The position numbers and the translations under genes are program-made. The notes beneath the pieces were generated by a model, which worked only from the letters and a program-made list of their open reading frames with translations, was not told the DNA's origin and searched no databases. Shown here piece after piece: positions 39,694 through 50,024 of a stretch of 64,000 bases of DNA. Positions within the stretch are counted from its first letter, which is position 1. The number at the start of each line of letters is the position of its first letter. Source of the stretch: Burkholderiales bacterium JOSHI_001 (GTDB taxonomy: Bacteria > Pseudomonadota > Gammaproteobacteria > Burkholderiales > Burkholderiaceae_C); the NCBI GenBank assembly GCA_000244995.1, contig CM001438.1, positions 3,186,090 to 3,250,089 of the forward strand. The letters run 5' to 3'.

Positions 39694-41114
39694 CATGGCG
39701 CCCGGCGACCCTGCGGCTGCAACTGCTGCTGGGCATCCTGGTGCCGGTGCTGGCGCTGGTGCTGGCCAACAGCGTGAGCCTGTACCGCCAGGCCCTGCGC
39801 GCCGCCGACACCGCCTATGACCGCACCCTGCTGGCCACCGCCAAGGCCCTGGGTGAGCCGTTGGAGGTGGTGCGCGGCCCCGACGGCAGCGCGCAGGTGA
39901 AGGCCACGCTGCTGTACTCGGCGCTGGAGCCGTTTGAGGCCGACAACCGCAGCAGGCTGTATTTCCGCGTCTCGGGCTTTGCCGGGGAGATGGTCTCCGG
40001 CTTCGACGACCTGCCCGCCTGGCGCGGACCGCTGCCGCCCGAGCGCAACGCCTACGCTGCGCTGGTGCACTTCTACGATGGCCAGGTACGCGGCCAGCCG
40101 GTTCGCCTGGCCGTGCTGCTGCAACCGGTGGCCGGCACCGAGGGCAGCGGCATGGCCACGATCCAGGTGGCCGAGACCCTGGAACTGCGCCAGGCCCTGG
40201 CGCGTCAACTGCTGCTGGACACCCTGTGGCGCCAGGCCGCGCTGCTGCTGGTGATCGCCGGCGTGGTGGTGTGGGTGGTGCAGCGCGCCACGCGCCCGGT
40301 GCGTGACCTGAGCCGCCAGCTGGCCGCACGCGACGAAGCCGACCTGAGCCCGCTGGCCAGCGCCAGCGCGCCGCGCGAACTGGCCCCGCTGCTGGACGCC
40401 ACCAACCAGGTGATGGCGCGCCTGGCGCACCTGCTGGCGCACCAGAAACGCTTCATCCGCGACGCGTCCCACCAGTTGCGAACACCGCTGGCGGTGCTGA
40501 AGGCCCAGGTGCAATCGGCCCAACGCGGCGACGTGGACGCACCCACTGCACTGGCCGAAATCGGCAGCACGGTGGAAGGCGCCACCCGGCTGGCCAACCA
40601 GATGCTGGCCCTGGCCAAGGTGGAGCAGCTGCGCCAGCAAGGCGGCGCCACGGTGGTGGACTGGCAGGCCCCGGTGCGCGAGGTGGCGCTGGAACTGGCC
40701 CCTCTGATGGCCCAGGGCGGCATCGAGTTCGACATCCACACGCAGGCCGCCCCGGTGCGGGCCCACGAATGGGCGCTGCGCGAACTGGCGCGCAACCTGC
40801 TGCACAACGCCATCAAACACACCCCGTCCGGGGCTGCCCTGGAAGTGCGCCTGGTCAGCGATGGCCGCCACGCCGCTTTCAGCGTGCGCGACAGCGGCCC
40901 GGGCCTGGACGCCGCCCTGCGCGAACGCCTGTTCCAGCCCTTCTCAGCGGGCGACGCACGTTCGGGCTCCGGCCTGGGCCTGGCCATCTGCCACGAGATC
41001 GTGGCCTCGCTGGGCGGGCAGATCAGCCTGGACAACCACGAGGCCGGCGGCCGGGTGGCCGGCCTCAGCGCCACGGTGCGCCTGGCGCTGGCGGTGGACA
41101 ATCCAGGCGCATGA
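39690..41114 (+). CDS. tctE: TctE-like sensor histidine kinase
   Basis: A 474-residue inner-membrane kinase. Helix one is at residues ~10-30 and helix two at ~175-197, enclosing a ~145-residue periplasmic sensor (2CSK_N-like, starting QALRAADTAYDRTLLATAKAL). The DHp domain has the H-box RFIRDASHQLRTPLAVLK. The ATPase domain has NLLHNAIKHTP, DSGPGL and GSGLGLAICHEIV. Its ATG overlaps the tctD stop, and its own stop overlaps the next gene's ATG, so tctD-tctE-hslR are coupled. Confidence 0.92.
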   Translation: MTWRPATLRLQLLLGILVPVLALVLANSVSLYRQALRAADTAYDRTLLATAKALGEPLEVVRGPDGSAQVKATLLYSALEPFEADNRSRLYFRVSGFAGEMVSGFDDLPAWRGPLPPERNAYAALVHFYDGQVRGQPVRLAVLLQPVAGTEGSGMATIQVAETLELRQALARQLLLDTLWRQAALLLVIAGVVVWVVQRATRPVRDLSRQLAARDEADLSPLASASAPRELAPLLDATNQVMARLAHLLAHQKRFIRDASHQLRTPLAVLKAQVQSAQRGDVDAPTALAEIGSTVEGATRLANQMLALAKVEQLRQQGGATVVDWQAPVREVALELAPLMAQGGIEFDIHTQAAPVRAHEWALRELARNLLHNAIKHTPSGAALEVRLVSDGRHAAFSVRDSGPGLDAALRERLFQPFSAGDARSGSGLGLAICHEIVASLGGQISLDNHEAGGRVAGLSATVRLALAVDNPGA

Positions 41115-41536
41115 ACACCAAGGCAACCCTGGCCGAGATGCGGCTGGACAAGTGGCTGTGGGCGGCGCGCTTTTTCAAGACCCGCGCCCTGGCCGTGGAG
41201 GACATCGCCAAGGGCCGGCTGCGGGTGAATGGCCACGAGGCCAAGGCCTCGCGCGACCTGAAACCCGGCGACCGGGTGGAAATCCGCCAGGCCGGCGGCG
41301 TGGTGCGCACCGTGGACGTGCTGGGCTTGAGCAACCTGCGCGGCCCGGCCCCGGTGGCCCAGGCGCTTTACGCCGAAACCCCGGAAAGCATCCTCGCCCG
41401 CGAAGCCGCGGCCGAGCGCCGTCGCCAGGGCGTGGAGCCCGCCGCGGCGCTGGAAGAGGGCCGCCCCACCAAGCGCGACCGGCGTCAGCTCGCCGATTGG
41501 CAGCGCTGGAGCGCCAGCCTGGATGACGACAGCTAG
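41111..41536 (+). CDS. hslR: HslR (Hsp15) S4-domain RNA-binding protein
   Basis: A 141-residue ribosome-associated heat-shock protein. In E. coli, Hsp15 binds 50S subunits carrying a stalled nascent chain. The S4 domain is MRLDKWLWAARFFKTRALA to KGRLRVNGHEAKASRDLKPGD. The C-terminal tail is basic (GRPTKRDRRQLADW), as in the family. The ATG at 41111 overlaps the tctE stop in an ATGA arrangement. It sits immediately upstream of grpE-dnaK-dnaJ, fitting a stress cluster. Confidence 0.92.
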   Translation: MNTKATLAEMRLDKWLWAARFFKTRALAVEDIAKGRLRVNGHEAKASRDLKPGDRVEIRQAGGVVRTVDVLGLSNLRGPAPVAQALYAETPESILAREAAAERRRQGVEPAAALEEGRPTKRDRRQLADWQRWSASLDDDS

Positions 41537-41566
41537 AAAAAAGTTCCCTTTTGTTCGCTTTCCCGG

Positions 41567-41592
41567 CTTGAAAGTGGGGCCAATCGCCCCCA
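41567..41592 (+). promoter_or_regulatory. Sigma-32-type heat-shock promoter before grpE
   Basis: CTTGAAA (41567-41573), a 13-base spacer and CCCCCA (41587-41592) match the sigma-32 consensus CTTGAAA-N(11-16)-CCCCAT closely. It lies 38 bases upstream of the grpE GTG. Confidence 0.75.
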
Positions 41593-41629
41593 GGTGCACG
41601 GCTGTCATTGAAAACCCCGGCACCACACC

Positions 41630-42172
41630 GTGAGCACCGAACCCCAGAACCCCCAGGCCACCGAAGCCCAGCCCGGCGCCGCCGCCGCAAACAACTCCAC
41701 CCCCGACACCCCGCCCAGCGCCGAACAGCGCCTGGCCGAACTGGAGGCCAAGCACGCCGAAATGGCCGACGCCTTCCTTCGCGCCAAGGCCGAGGTCGAA
41801 AACACCCGCCGCCGCGCCGAGGAAGAAAGCGCCAAGGCGCGCAAGTTCGCCGTGGAGTCCTTCGCCGAGAGCCTGCTGCCGGTGAAGGACAGCATGGAAG
41901 CCGCCATCGCCCTGCCCGACGCGGCCCCGGCCAAGATCCTGGAAGGCGTGCATGCCACGCTGCGCCAGCTGGCCGCCGCGCTGGAGCGCAACAAGGTGGT
42001 GGAAATCAACCCGCCCGCGGGCACCAAGTTCGACCCCCACCAGCACCAGGCCATCAGCGTGGTGCCGGCGGAACAAGACGCCAACACCGTGGTCGCCGTG
42101 CTGCAGAAGGGCTACCTCATCGCCGAACGCGTGCTGCGCCCGGCCCTGGTGACGGTGGCCGCGCCGAAGTGA
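41630..42172 (+). CDS. grpE: GrpE nucleotide exchange factor
   Basis: A 180-residue dimeric cofactor that releases ADP from DnaK. An acidic/Ala-rich start is followed by the long coiled coil ([33 protein letters not shown]), then the beta domain with the GrpE signature ([38 protein letters not shown] region). The start is GTG at 41630. It is preceded by a sigma-32-type promoter and followed by dnaK after 107 bases. Confidence 0.95.
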   Translation: MSTEPQNPQATEAQPGAAAANNSTPDTPPSAEQRLAELEAKHAEMADAFLRAKAEVENTRRRAEEESAKARKFAVESFAESLLPVKDSMEAAIALPDAAPAKILEGVHATLRQLAAALERNKVVEINPPAGTKFDPHQHQAISVVPAEQDANTVVAVLQKGYLIAERVLRPALVTVAAPK

Positions 42173-42211
42173 TCCACATCACGGCCGCCCTGCCCCGCCG
42201 CATGGCACGGG

Positions 42212-42237
42212 CTTGAAAGCGGCCGAGTTATCCACAA
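42212..42237 (+). promoter_or_regulatory. Possible second heat-shock promoter before dnaK
   Basis: CTTGAAA (42212-42218) is a perfect sigma-32 -35 element; 13 bases later stands CCACAA, a weak match to CCCCAT. The -10 part overlaps a DnaA box. It lies 43 bases before the dnaK ATG. Confidence 0.4.
42228..42236 (+). other. Perfect DnaA box (TTATCCACA) in the dnaK leader
   Basis: TTATCCACA is identical to the high-affinity DnaA site consensus TTATNCACA. It is a single AT-rich 9-mer between grpE and dnaK, overlapping the possible -10 of the dnaK promoter. Functional binding is inferred only. Confidence 0.5.
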
Positions 42238-42279
42238 CTGAGTAGACATCCAGTTTTCAGGCTTCAGGAGCAAACAATC

Positions 42280-44224
<1,945 letters not shown>

Positions 44225-44226
<2 letters not shown>

Positions 44227-44263
44227 TATTGGCGACGGCCCCTCACGGGGCCGCGCGAATATC
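44225..44263 (+). repeat. Hairpin 1 in the dnaK-dnaJ gap
   Basis: GATATT (44225-44230) pairs with AATATC (44258-44263), and CGGCCCC (44236-44242) with GGGGCCG (44247-44253) around TCAC. Three more GC pairs join the two. It overlaps the dnaK stop codon (TGA 44224-44226). No U-tract follows, so it is more likely a stability or processing element than a terminator. Confidence 0.7.
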
Positions 44264-44264
44264 T

Positions 44265-44309
44265 CGCCGCGTTCGAGGTGACAAGCCGGGCTTGCACCTC
44301 AACGCGGCG
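44265..44309 (+). repeat. Hairpin 2 in the dnaK-dnaJ gap
   Basis: CGCCGCGTT (44265-44273) pairs with AACGCGGCG (44301-44309), GAGGTG (44275-44280) with CACCTC (44295-44300), and AAGC (44283-44286) with GCTT (44290-44293), leaving only single-base bulges. The stem of about 20 pairs ends 29 bases before the dnaJ ATG. Confidence 0.75.
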
Positions 44310-44338
44310 GTTTCGCTTTCACACCCCTGAGAAATTTC

Positions 44339-45496
44339 ATGGCAAAACGCGACTACTACGAAGTGCTCGGCGTGGCGAAGAACGCCTCCGAGGACGAAAT
44401 CAAGAAGGCCTACCGCAAGCTGGCCATGAAGCACCACCCTGACCGCAACCAGGGTGACGATGCCAAGAAGGCCGAGGAGAAATTCAAGGAGGCCAAAGAG
44501 GCCTACGAGATGCTCACCGACGCCCAGAAACGCGCCGCCTACGACCAGTACGGCCATGCCGGCGTGGACCCGAACGCGGGCGGTGGGGGCTTCCGGGGCG
44601 GCCCGGGCGCTGAAGGCTTCGGCGGCTTTGCCGAAGCCTTTGGCGACATCTTCGGCGACATCTTCGGCAACCAGGGCGGCGGCGGGCGACGAGGCGCCGG
44701 CGGTCAGCAGGTCTACCGCGGCGCGGACCTGTCCTATGCGATGGAGATCTCGCTCGAAGAAGCAGCCAACGGCAAGGAAACCCAGATCCGCATTCCCAGC
44801 TGGGACACCTGCGACAACTGCCATGGCACCGGCGCCAAGCCCGGCACCAGCCCCAAGGTCTGCACCACCTGCAACGGCAGCGGTGCGGTGCACATGCGCC
44901 AGGGCTTCTTCAGCATCCAGCAGACCTGCCCTCACTGCCACGGCACTGGCAAGATCATTCCCGAGCCCTGCACCACCTGCAATGGCGCGGGCAAGCTGAA
45001 GAAGCAGAAGACGCTGGAGGTGAAGATCCCCGCCGGCATCAACGAAGGCATGCGCATCCGCTCGGCCGGCAACGGCGAGCCGGGCACCAACGGCGGCCCG
45101 GCGGGCGACCTCTACATCGAGATCCGCATCAAGCAGCACGAGATCTTCGAGCGCGACGGCGACGACCTGCACTGCACCGTGCCCGTGGGCTTCACCATCG
45201 CGGCGCTGGGCGGCAGCATCGAGGTGCCCACCCTGGCCGGCACGGCCGAGATCGAACTGCCCGAAGGCACCCAGCACGGCAAGACCTTCCGCCTGCGCGG
45301 CAAGGGCATCAAGGGCATCCGCTCCAGCTACCCCGGCGACCTGTACGCCCACGTCACCGTGGAAACGCCGGTGAAGCTGACCGAGCACCAGCGCAAGCTG
45401 CTGAAGGAACTGGACGAGTCGCTGAAAAAGGGCGGCGACAAGCACTCGCCCAACGCCAAGACCTGGACCGACAAGGTCAAGGACCTGTTCAAGTAG
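44339..45496 (+). CDS. dnaJ: Co-chaperone DnaJ (Hsp40)
   Basis: A 385-residue type I J protein that delivers substrates to DnaK and stimulates its ATPase. The J domain (1-70) has the HPD tripeptide in [11 protein letters not shown] Gly/Phe-rich linker follows (~75-125). Four zinc repeats are intact: [24 protein letters not shown] and CTTCNGAG. The C-terminal substrate domains follow. The ribosome binding site is weak (TGAGAA). Two large hairpins separate it from dnaK, which may set its lower expression. Confidence 0.97.
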   Translation: MAKRDYYEVLGVAKNASEDEIKKAYRKLAMKHHPDRNQGDDAKKAEEKFKEAKEAYEMLTDAQKRAAYDQYGHAGVDPNAGGGGFRGGPGAEGFGGFAEAFGDIFGDIFGNQGGGGRRGAGGQQVYRGADLSYAMEISLEEAANGKETQIRIPSWDTCDNCHGTGAKPGTSPKVCTTCNGSGAVHMRQGFFSIQQTCPHCHGTGKIIPEPCTTCNGAGKLKKQKTLEVKIPAGINEGMRIRSAGNGEPGTNGGPAGDLYIEIRIKQHEIFERDGDDLHCTVPVGFTIAALGGSIEVPTLAGTAEIELPEGTQHGKTFRLRGKGIKGIRSSYPGDLYAHVTVETPVKLTEHQRKLLKELDESLKKGGDKHSPNAKTWTDKVKDLFK

Positions 45497-45507
45497 GCGC
45501 TGCGCCT
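45495..45507. terminator. Short hairpin at the dnaJ stop codon
   Basis: AGGCG-CTG-CGCCT at 45495-45507, followed by TTC, overlaps the dnaJ stop and sits between dnaJ and the convergent kinase gene (ending at 45509). The stem is only 5 bp, so it is a weak candidate. Confidence 0.35.
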
Positions 45508-45508
45508 T

Positions 45509-46159
45509 TCAGGGCAGCCACAGTTCGAACTGCGCGCCGCCCTCGGGACGGTTGAACAGTTTCACCTCGCCGGCCCGCAGGCCATGCCGATGGGCCCGCG
45601 CCACCGCGCGGCACAGCTCGGTGCCCAGGCCGGTGTTCAGCGGCTTGGCACCCTGGTGGGCGGCTGCCGCGCCCAGCCCGGGCCCGTCATCGGCCACCCA
45701 GAACACCAGGTGGCGCTGCTCATGGCGCACGCCCAGCAGCACCTGGGTGGCGGCAAAGCGTTGCGCGTTGTGCAGCGCCGCTTCCAGCGCCAGGCTCACC
45801 AGGCGCGGGTCGAAATAGGCAAAGGGCGGCGGGTCGGACCGCGGGTCCAATTGCACCGGCACGGCCTGCGCGTCGTCGGGCTGCAGGTGCCGCGCATGCA
45901 GGGCCAGCAGCAGGTTGGCAGGTGACTCGTCTTCGCAGCAAGCCGCCAGGTGGCCCTGGGCCCCGTAGAGGGTGAGGAACATCACGAAGCGCTGGCGCAG
46001 CGCGCGGCATTGCTGGTGGCCACTGCGCGCACGCGCGGCCGGCACCTCGCTGGCCAGCAGTTCCAGCGTGGCTTCCAGCGCGCCCAGCTCGTTCTTCAGG
46101 TCGTGCGCCAGCAGCGCCGCCAGCTCTGGCGGCAGGCCGGTCGGGGCCTCGGTCGCCAC
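45509..46159 (-). CDS. Small soluble histidine-kinase-like protein
   Basis: A 216-residue protein with no membrane helix or input domain. An H-box-like LLAHDLKNELGALEATLELL places His19 in a DHp-type helix. The ATPase part has the N-box ALEAALHNAQRF near residue 125 and the G1 box VADDGPGLG near residue 158. It starts at GTG 46159, 5 bases after the stop of the REC-TPR gene, so the two are co-translated. It probably phosphorylates that receiver, or acts as a phosphotransfer partner. The G2 box is weak (NTGLGTELCRAVA). Confidence 0.75.
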   Translation of the reverse strand: MATEAPTGLPPELAALLAHDLKNELGALEATLELLASEVPAARARSGHQQCRALRQRFVMFLTLYGAQGHLAACCEDESPANLLLALHARHLQPDDAQAVPVQLDPRSDPPPFAYFDPRLVSLALEAALHNAQRFAATQVLLGVRHEQRHLVFWVADDGPGLGAAAAHQGAKPLNTGLGTELCRAVARAHRHGLRAGEVKLFNRPEGGAQFELWLP

Positions 46160-46164
46160 GGCGC

Positions 46165-47799
46165 TTACGCCGGCACCCGCTCGGACAGCGCCGCCACGGT
46201 TTCGCGGTAGTAGCGCTGCATCTGCGTGACGCGGTCGTTGCCGGGCATCAGCTTGTCCAGGCGCATCAGGTACAGGCGCACCCGTTCCACCACGCTGGCG
46301 TTCAGCTGCTTCTTCAGCCGCAGCGACAGGCAGTTCATCTGCGCGGCCTGCAGCAGCACACCGGTGTTTTCCGGGTAGTCCTTCAGCGCGGCCTCGATGG
46401 CCACCAGGGCGTCGTCGATGCGGCTGTCGCGGAACATCGCCTTGGCGTCGGTGACGCGGCGCTGCAGGCCTTCGGCGGCGGCCTCGACCAGGCGGTCCAT
46501 CTTGTCCTCGTGGCCGGTCTGGCGCAGGGCATTGCGCACCAGTTGCTTCACGCGCGGGTTCTCGTGGTCGGAGCTGACCGCACGTTCCAGCAGTTTCAGG
46601 CCGGCTTCGGGGTGGCCGGTGACCAGCTCGGCCTTGGCCAGCGCCACGGTGGCGAAGTCGGCCTTGGCCTGGCGCAGGTTCTCGCGCGCCCGCGCCACGG
46701 CCTGGGCAGCGCCGGCGGCGTCGCCGGTCAGGGCCAGGGCCTGGGCCTGGATGGCCAGGGTCACCGAGCCCAGCGAGGGGTCCAGGCGCTGGGCGTTCAG
46801 GTTCTGCAGCAGCGGCAGCGCGTCGCTGGCCTGCCCCAGGTCCACCAGGGTCTGGGCCAGGGTCAGGTTGTCCTGCGCCTGGGCGGTGACCGCACCGGCC
46901 GTTGCCTTGGCCACCTGCTGCAGGGTGTCGCGGGCCAGTTCCAGGTCGCCGTTGCGAAAGGCGCTGTCGGCCACCAGGCGCATGCGTTTGGCAGACGGCA
47001 CCACGGTGGCGGCGTCGCGCAGCACCCATTGCGCGGCCTGCGGGTCGCCCTGGGCTTCCAGGGCTTCGGCCATCAGGTCGTAGGCGGCCAGGTTGCGTTC
47101 GCCGTCGGGCGACTGCAGGATGTCCTGCGCCAGCACCCGTGCTTCGTCGAAGCGGCCGGCCGCCTTGTGGGCGCGCGCCAGGCCCAGCTGGGCCCACACC
47201 AGCTGCGGCCGGGCTTCCAGCGCCGCCAGGTACACCGCCTTGGCGTCTTCGTGGCGGCCCAGGTTCAGCAGGGCCTGGCCCTTGTGCTGCAGCGCCTGCA
47301 TGAACCAGCGGTCCTTGCGGGCCAGGATGGCGTCACACGCGGCCACCGCGCCGGCGCCGTCCTGCTTGGCCAGGCGGTCGGTGATGGGCTGCAGCGCGCG
47401 GCGCTTTTCCAGCTGGGCCTTGAGCCGGTCCTCGATGTCGGACGCGGTGGTGGGCTTCAAAAGGTAAGCGTCGGGCTTGTGTTCGGAGGCGGACGCCACC
47501 GAGGCGTAGCTGTTTTCGGCCGTGATCATGAAGAACAAGGCATCGGGCGCCAGCAGGTTCTGGTCGCGCAGGTGCTCGAACAGCTGCTGGCCGTCGGACT
47601 TGCAGTTCAGGTTGTAGTCGCACAGGAACAGCGCGTACTTGGTGCGCCGCGCCAGCCGGATGGCGTCGTCCGGGCTGGTGGCCTGGTCCACCTTGGCGAT
47701 GCCCAGCATCGTCAGCTGGCCGCGCAGCGTGGTCTGCTGCACGGCCATGTCGTCGATGATCAGGGCGTTGAGCTTGGAATACGGGGTCTCGATGGCCAT
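46165..47799 (-). CDS. Response regulator with TPR-repeat output
   Basis: A 544-residue cytosolic protein. The receiver domain (1-~128) has acidic residues Asp16-Asp17 (LIIDDM), the phospho-acceptor Asp61 (FLCDYNL) and Lys115 (YLLKPT). The rest is alpha-helical TPR-like repeats, for example ALQHKGQALLNLGRHEDAKA and AQDNLTLAQTLVDLGQASDA. Instead of binding DNA it should act through protein contacts. GAGGA precedes the ATG at 47799; a longer open frame upstream lacks support. Its partner kinase follows directly. Function is not known. Confidence 0.82.
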   Translation of the reverse strand: MAIETPYSKLNALIIDDMAVQQTTLRGQLTMLGIAKVDQATSPDDAIRLARRTKYALFLCDYNLNCKSDGQQLFEHLRDQNLLAPDALFFMITAENSYASVASASEHKPDAYLLKPTTASDIEDRLKAQLEKRRALQPITDRLAKQDGAGAVAACDAILARKDRWFMQALQHKGQALLNLGRHEDAKAVYLAALEARPQLVWAQLGLARAHKAAGRFDEARVLAQDILQSPDGERNLAAYDLMAEALEAQGDPQAAQWVLRDAATVVPSAKRMRLVADSAFRNGDLELARDTLQQVAKATAGAVTAQAQDNLTLAQTLVDLGQASDALPLLQNLNAQRLDPSLGSVTLAIQAQALALTGDAAGAAQAVARARENLRQAKADFATVALAKAELVTGHPEAGLKLLERAVSSDHENPRVKQLVRNALRQTGHEDKMDRLVEAAAEGLQRRVTDAKAMFRDSRIDDALVAIEAALKDYPENTGVLLQAAQMNCLSLRLKKQLNASVVERVRLYLMRLDKLMPGNDRVTQMQRYYRETVAALSERVPA

Positions 47800-47943
47800 G
47801 GGGCGTCCTCGCGAACTGAGGCCGTGCGCCAGGCGCGCGGCAGGCGCCCAAGGCGCCACCCATCGGGTTTCGGCCAAAAGGAGGCTGACTTGAGCGTCCA
47901 GGCCCGTGGCCGCCCCGGTGCCATCGGCCAAACTGGGCCGGGT

Positions 47944-49890
47944 TCAGGGCGCAGTTGCCGGCCGGGCCGCCGCCGGCGCCCCGCGGGGGGCCACACGCAG
48001 CTGGCCGCTGCGGTAGGCCTCGGACGCCACCTGGTAGTAGCTGATGGCTTCGGATTCAAGGCGCCGGGCCTGTTCGTCCATGGCCACGGGCTGGCCGGTC
48101 ACCGCGTCGACCACCCGAACCCGGGCATTGGGCTTCAGCTCCACGATGCGGCCGGCCTCGTAGTAGCCCACGGTCTGGTAATTGGCCATCAGCGCACGCT
48201 GGTGGGTGCGGCCTTCGTTCAGGATGTCCTGGCCGAAGAAGCGCGAGCGGTAGCTGAAGTTCAGCAGCGACAGCAGCGTGGGCGCCACGTCAATCTGCGA
48301 GGCGATGCTGTCGACCCGGCCCGGGGCCACGATGCCCGGCGCCCAGATCACCATGGGGATGTGGTAGCCCGGCGGCGGCAGTTCCTGCTTGCCGCGACCG
48401 TTGTGGGTGTGGTCGGCCACGAACACGAACACGGTGTTGTTGAACCAGGGCTTGGCGCGGGCCTGCTCGGCGAAGCGGCCGATGGCCCAGTCGGTGTACT
48501 TCACGCCGCCTTCGCGCCCGCTCTTGCTGGGGATGTCGATGCGGCCTTCGGGGTAGGTGTAGGGCCGGTGGTTGGACGTGGTCATCACATGCGCGAAGAA
48601 GGGCTTGCCGGCGGCGTGGCGGGCATCCAGTTCGCGCAGGGTCAGGGTGAACAGGTCCTCGTCGGCCACGCCCCAGATGTTCTCGAAGTGGATCTCGTCC
48701 TTCTTGAGCGCGGTGCGGTCGATGACGGTGTAGCCATTGCCGCCGAAGAAGGTGCTCATGTTGTCGAAATAGCCGTAGCCGCCGTACAGGTACAGCGATT
48801 CATAGCCCTTGCTGTTGAACACCTCGCCCAGCGTGAACAGGTTGGCGTTGTCGGGCCGCTTCACGATGGAGTGCCCCGGCGTGGGCGGCACCGACATGGC
48901 CAGCGCCTCCAGACCGCGCACGGTGCGGGTGCCGGTGGCGTACAGGCGGGTGAACAGCAGGCCCTCGGTGGCCAGCCTGTCCATCTGCGGCGTGATGCCC
49001 TGGGTGTTGCCGAAGGCACCCATGAAGGACGCCGAGAAGCTTTCAATCGACACCAGCACCACGTTGCGCCGTTGCTCGGGGCCGGCGGCGCGCACCTCAC
49101 GGTCGAAGGGCTTGTCCTTGTCGGCACCCACCGACTTCAGCTCGGCCGCCAGCGTGGCCAGGGCCTGCTCGCGTGGCAGGGTCTTGTAGAAACGCGGGTA
49201 GTCGATCTCGTTGGCCCAGAAGGCGTGCCAGAAGTCGAAGTAGCCGTTGCCGGCCAGTTCATTCAATTGCGCGTTGGCCGAGAACTCCTTGTAGCGCGCG
49301 TCCAGCACGCCATAGGCCAGCAGCGGCGCGGTCAGCCACAGCGCGGCCACCGCCAGGCGGCGCTTCAGCGGCCCGGCCGGCGCCGCCAGCGCGGGACGCA
49401 TGCTGCGCCACAGGCCCCAGCCCAGCAGCAGTGACACCACGCCCACGGCCGACAGCAGCAGCGGCAGGTTGTAGCTCTCGCGGATGTTGCCCACCACCTC
49501 GTTGGTGTAGATCAGGTAGTCCACCGCGATGAAGTTGAAGCGCGATGCGAACTCGTTCCAGAAGGTGAATTCGGATGCCGCCACGAACACCAGGCCCAGC
49601 GACAGCGGCACCAGCAGCAGCGCGAGCAGCCAGCGCAGCGAGTGTGACCCGCCTGCATGCCCCGCTCGGACGGCTGGCCACAGCGCCAGCAGCAGGGCCA
49701 GCGGCGCCAGCATGAAGCTGGCCGCACCCAGGTCGAACAGCGCGCCGATGCCCATGGCCGGCAGCAGCCGCCAGGGCAGCAGCAGGCTGGCGTCGCCGTT
49801 GAAGACCGCCAGGCCAAGCCGCACCGCGGCGTTCAGCAGCAGGAAACCCGCCAGCAAGGCCCACAATGCACGCATGCGGCTGGCGCCCAT
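47944..49890 (-). CDS. LtaS/MdoB-like sulfatase-family membrane enzyme
   Basis: A ~648-residue inner-membrane protein with about five N-terminal helices and a large periplasmic alkaline-phosphatase-fold domain. The metal and nucleophile motifs are visible: VVLVSIESFSASFMG (metal Glu), TGTRTVRGLEAL (catalytic Thr), HVMTTSNHRPYTYPEG and VFVADHTH. Relatives transfer phosphoglycerol or phosphoethanolamine to polymers or glucans; the acceptor here is unknown. The ATG at 49890 was chosen; a TTG at 49929 would add 13 residues, and neither start has a good ribosome binding site. Confidence 0.85.
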   Translation of the reverse strand: MGASRMRALWALLAGFLLLNAAVRLGLAVFNGDASLLLPWRLLPAMGIGALFDLGAASFMLAPLALLLALWPAVRAGHAGGSHSLRWLLALLLVPLSLGLVFVAASEFTFWNEFASRFNFIAVDYLIYTNEVVGNIRESYNLPLLLSAVGVVSLLLGWGLWRSMRPALAAPAGPLKRRLAVAALWLTAPLLAYGVLDARYKEFSANAQLNELAGNGYFDFWHAFWANEIDYPRFYKTLPREQALATLAAELKSVGADKDKPFDREVRAAGPEQRRNVVLVSIESFSASFMGAFGNTQGITPQMDRLATEGLLFTRLYATGTRTVRGLEALAMSVPPTPGHSIVKRPDNANLFTLGEVFNSKGYESLYLYGGYGYFDNMSTFFGGNGYTVIDRTALKKDEIHFENIWGVADEDLFTLTLRELDARHAAGKPFFAHVMTTSNHRPYTYPEGRIDIPSKSGREGGVKYTDWAIGRFAEQARAKPWFNNTVFVFVADHTHNGRGKQELPPPGYHIPMVIWAPGIVAPGRVDSIASQIDVAPTLLSLLNFSYRSRFFGQDILNEGRTHQRALMANYQTVGYYEAGRIVELKPNARVRVVDAVTGQPVAMDEQARRLESEAISYYQVASEAYRSGQLRVAPRGAPAAARPATAP

Positions 49891-50024
49891 CCAGGCGCCC
49901 AGGCGTGCCCACCCGCCGGCGGCGCTCAATTCAAAGTCATGGCAATGCTCATGGCGTGATTGTCGGTCCTGGCGCTTGACCCGGCCTTAACCCCGCACGG
50001 TGCCGGGGCACCGGGCAAGGCCGC

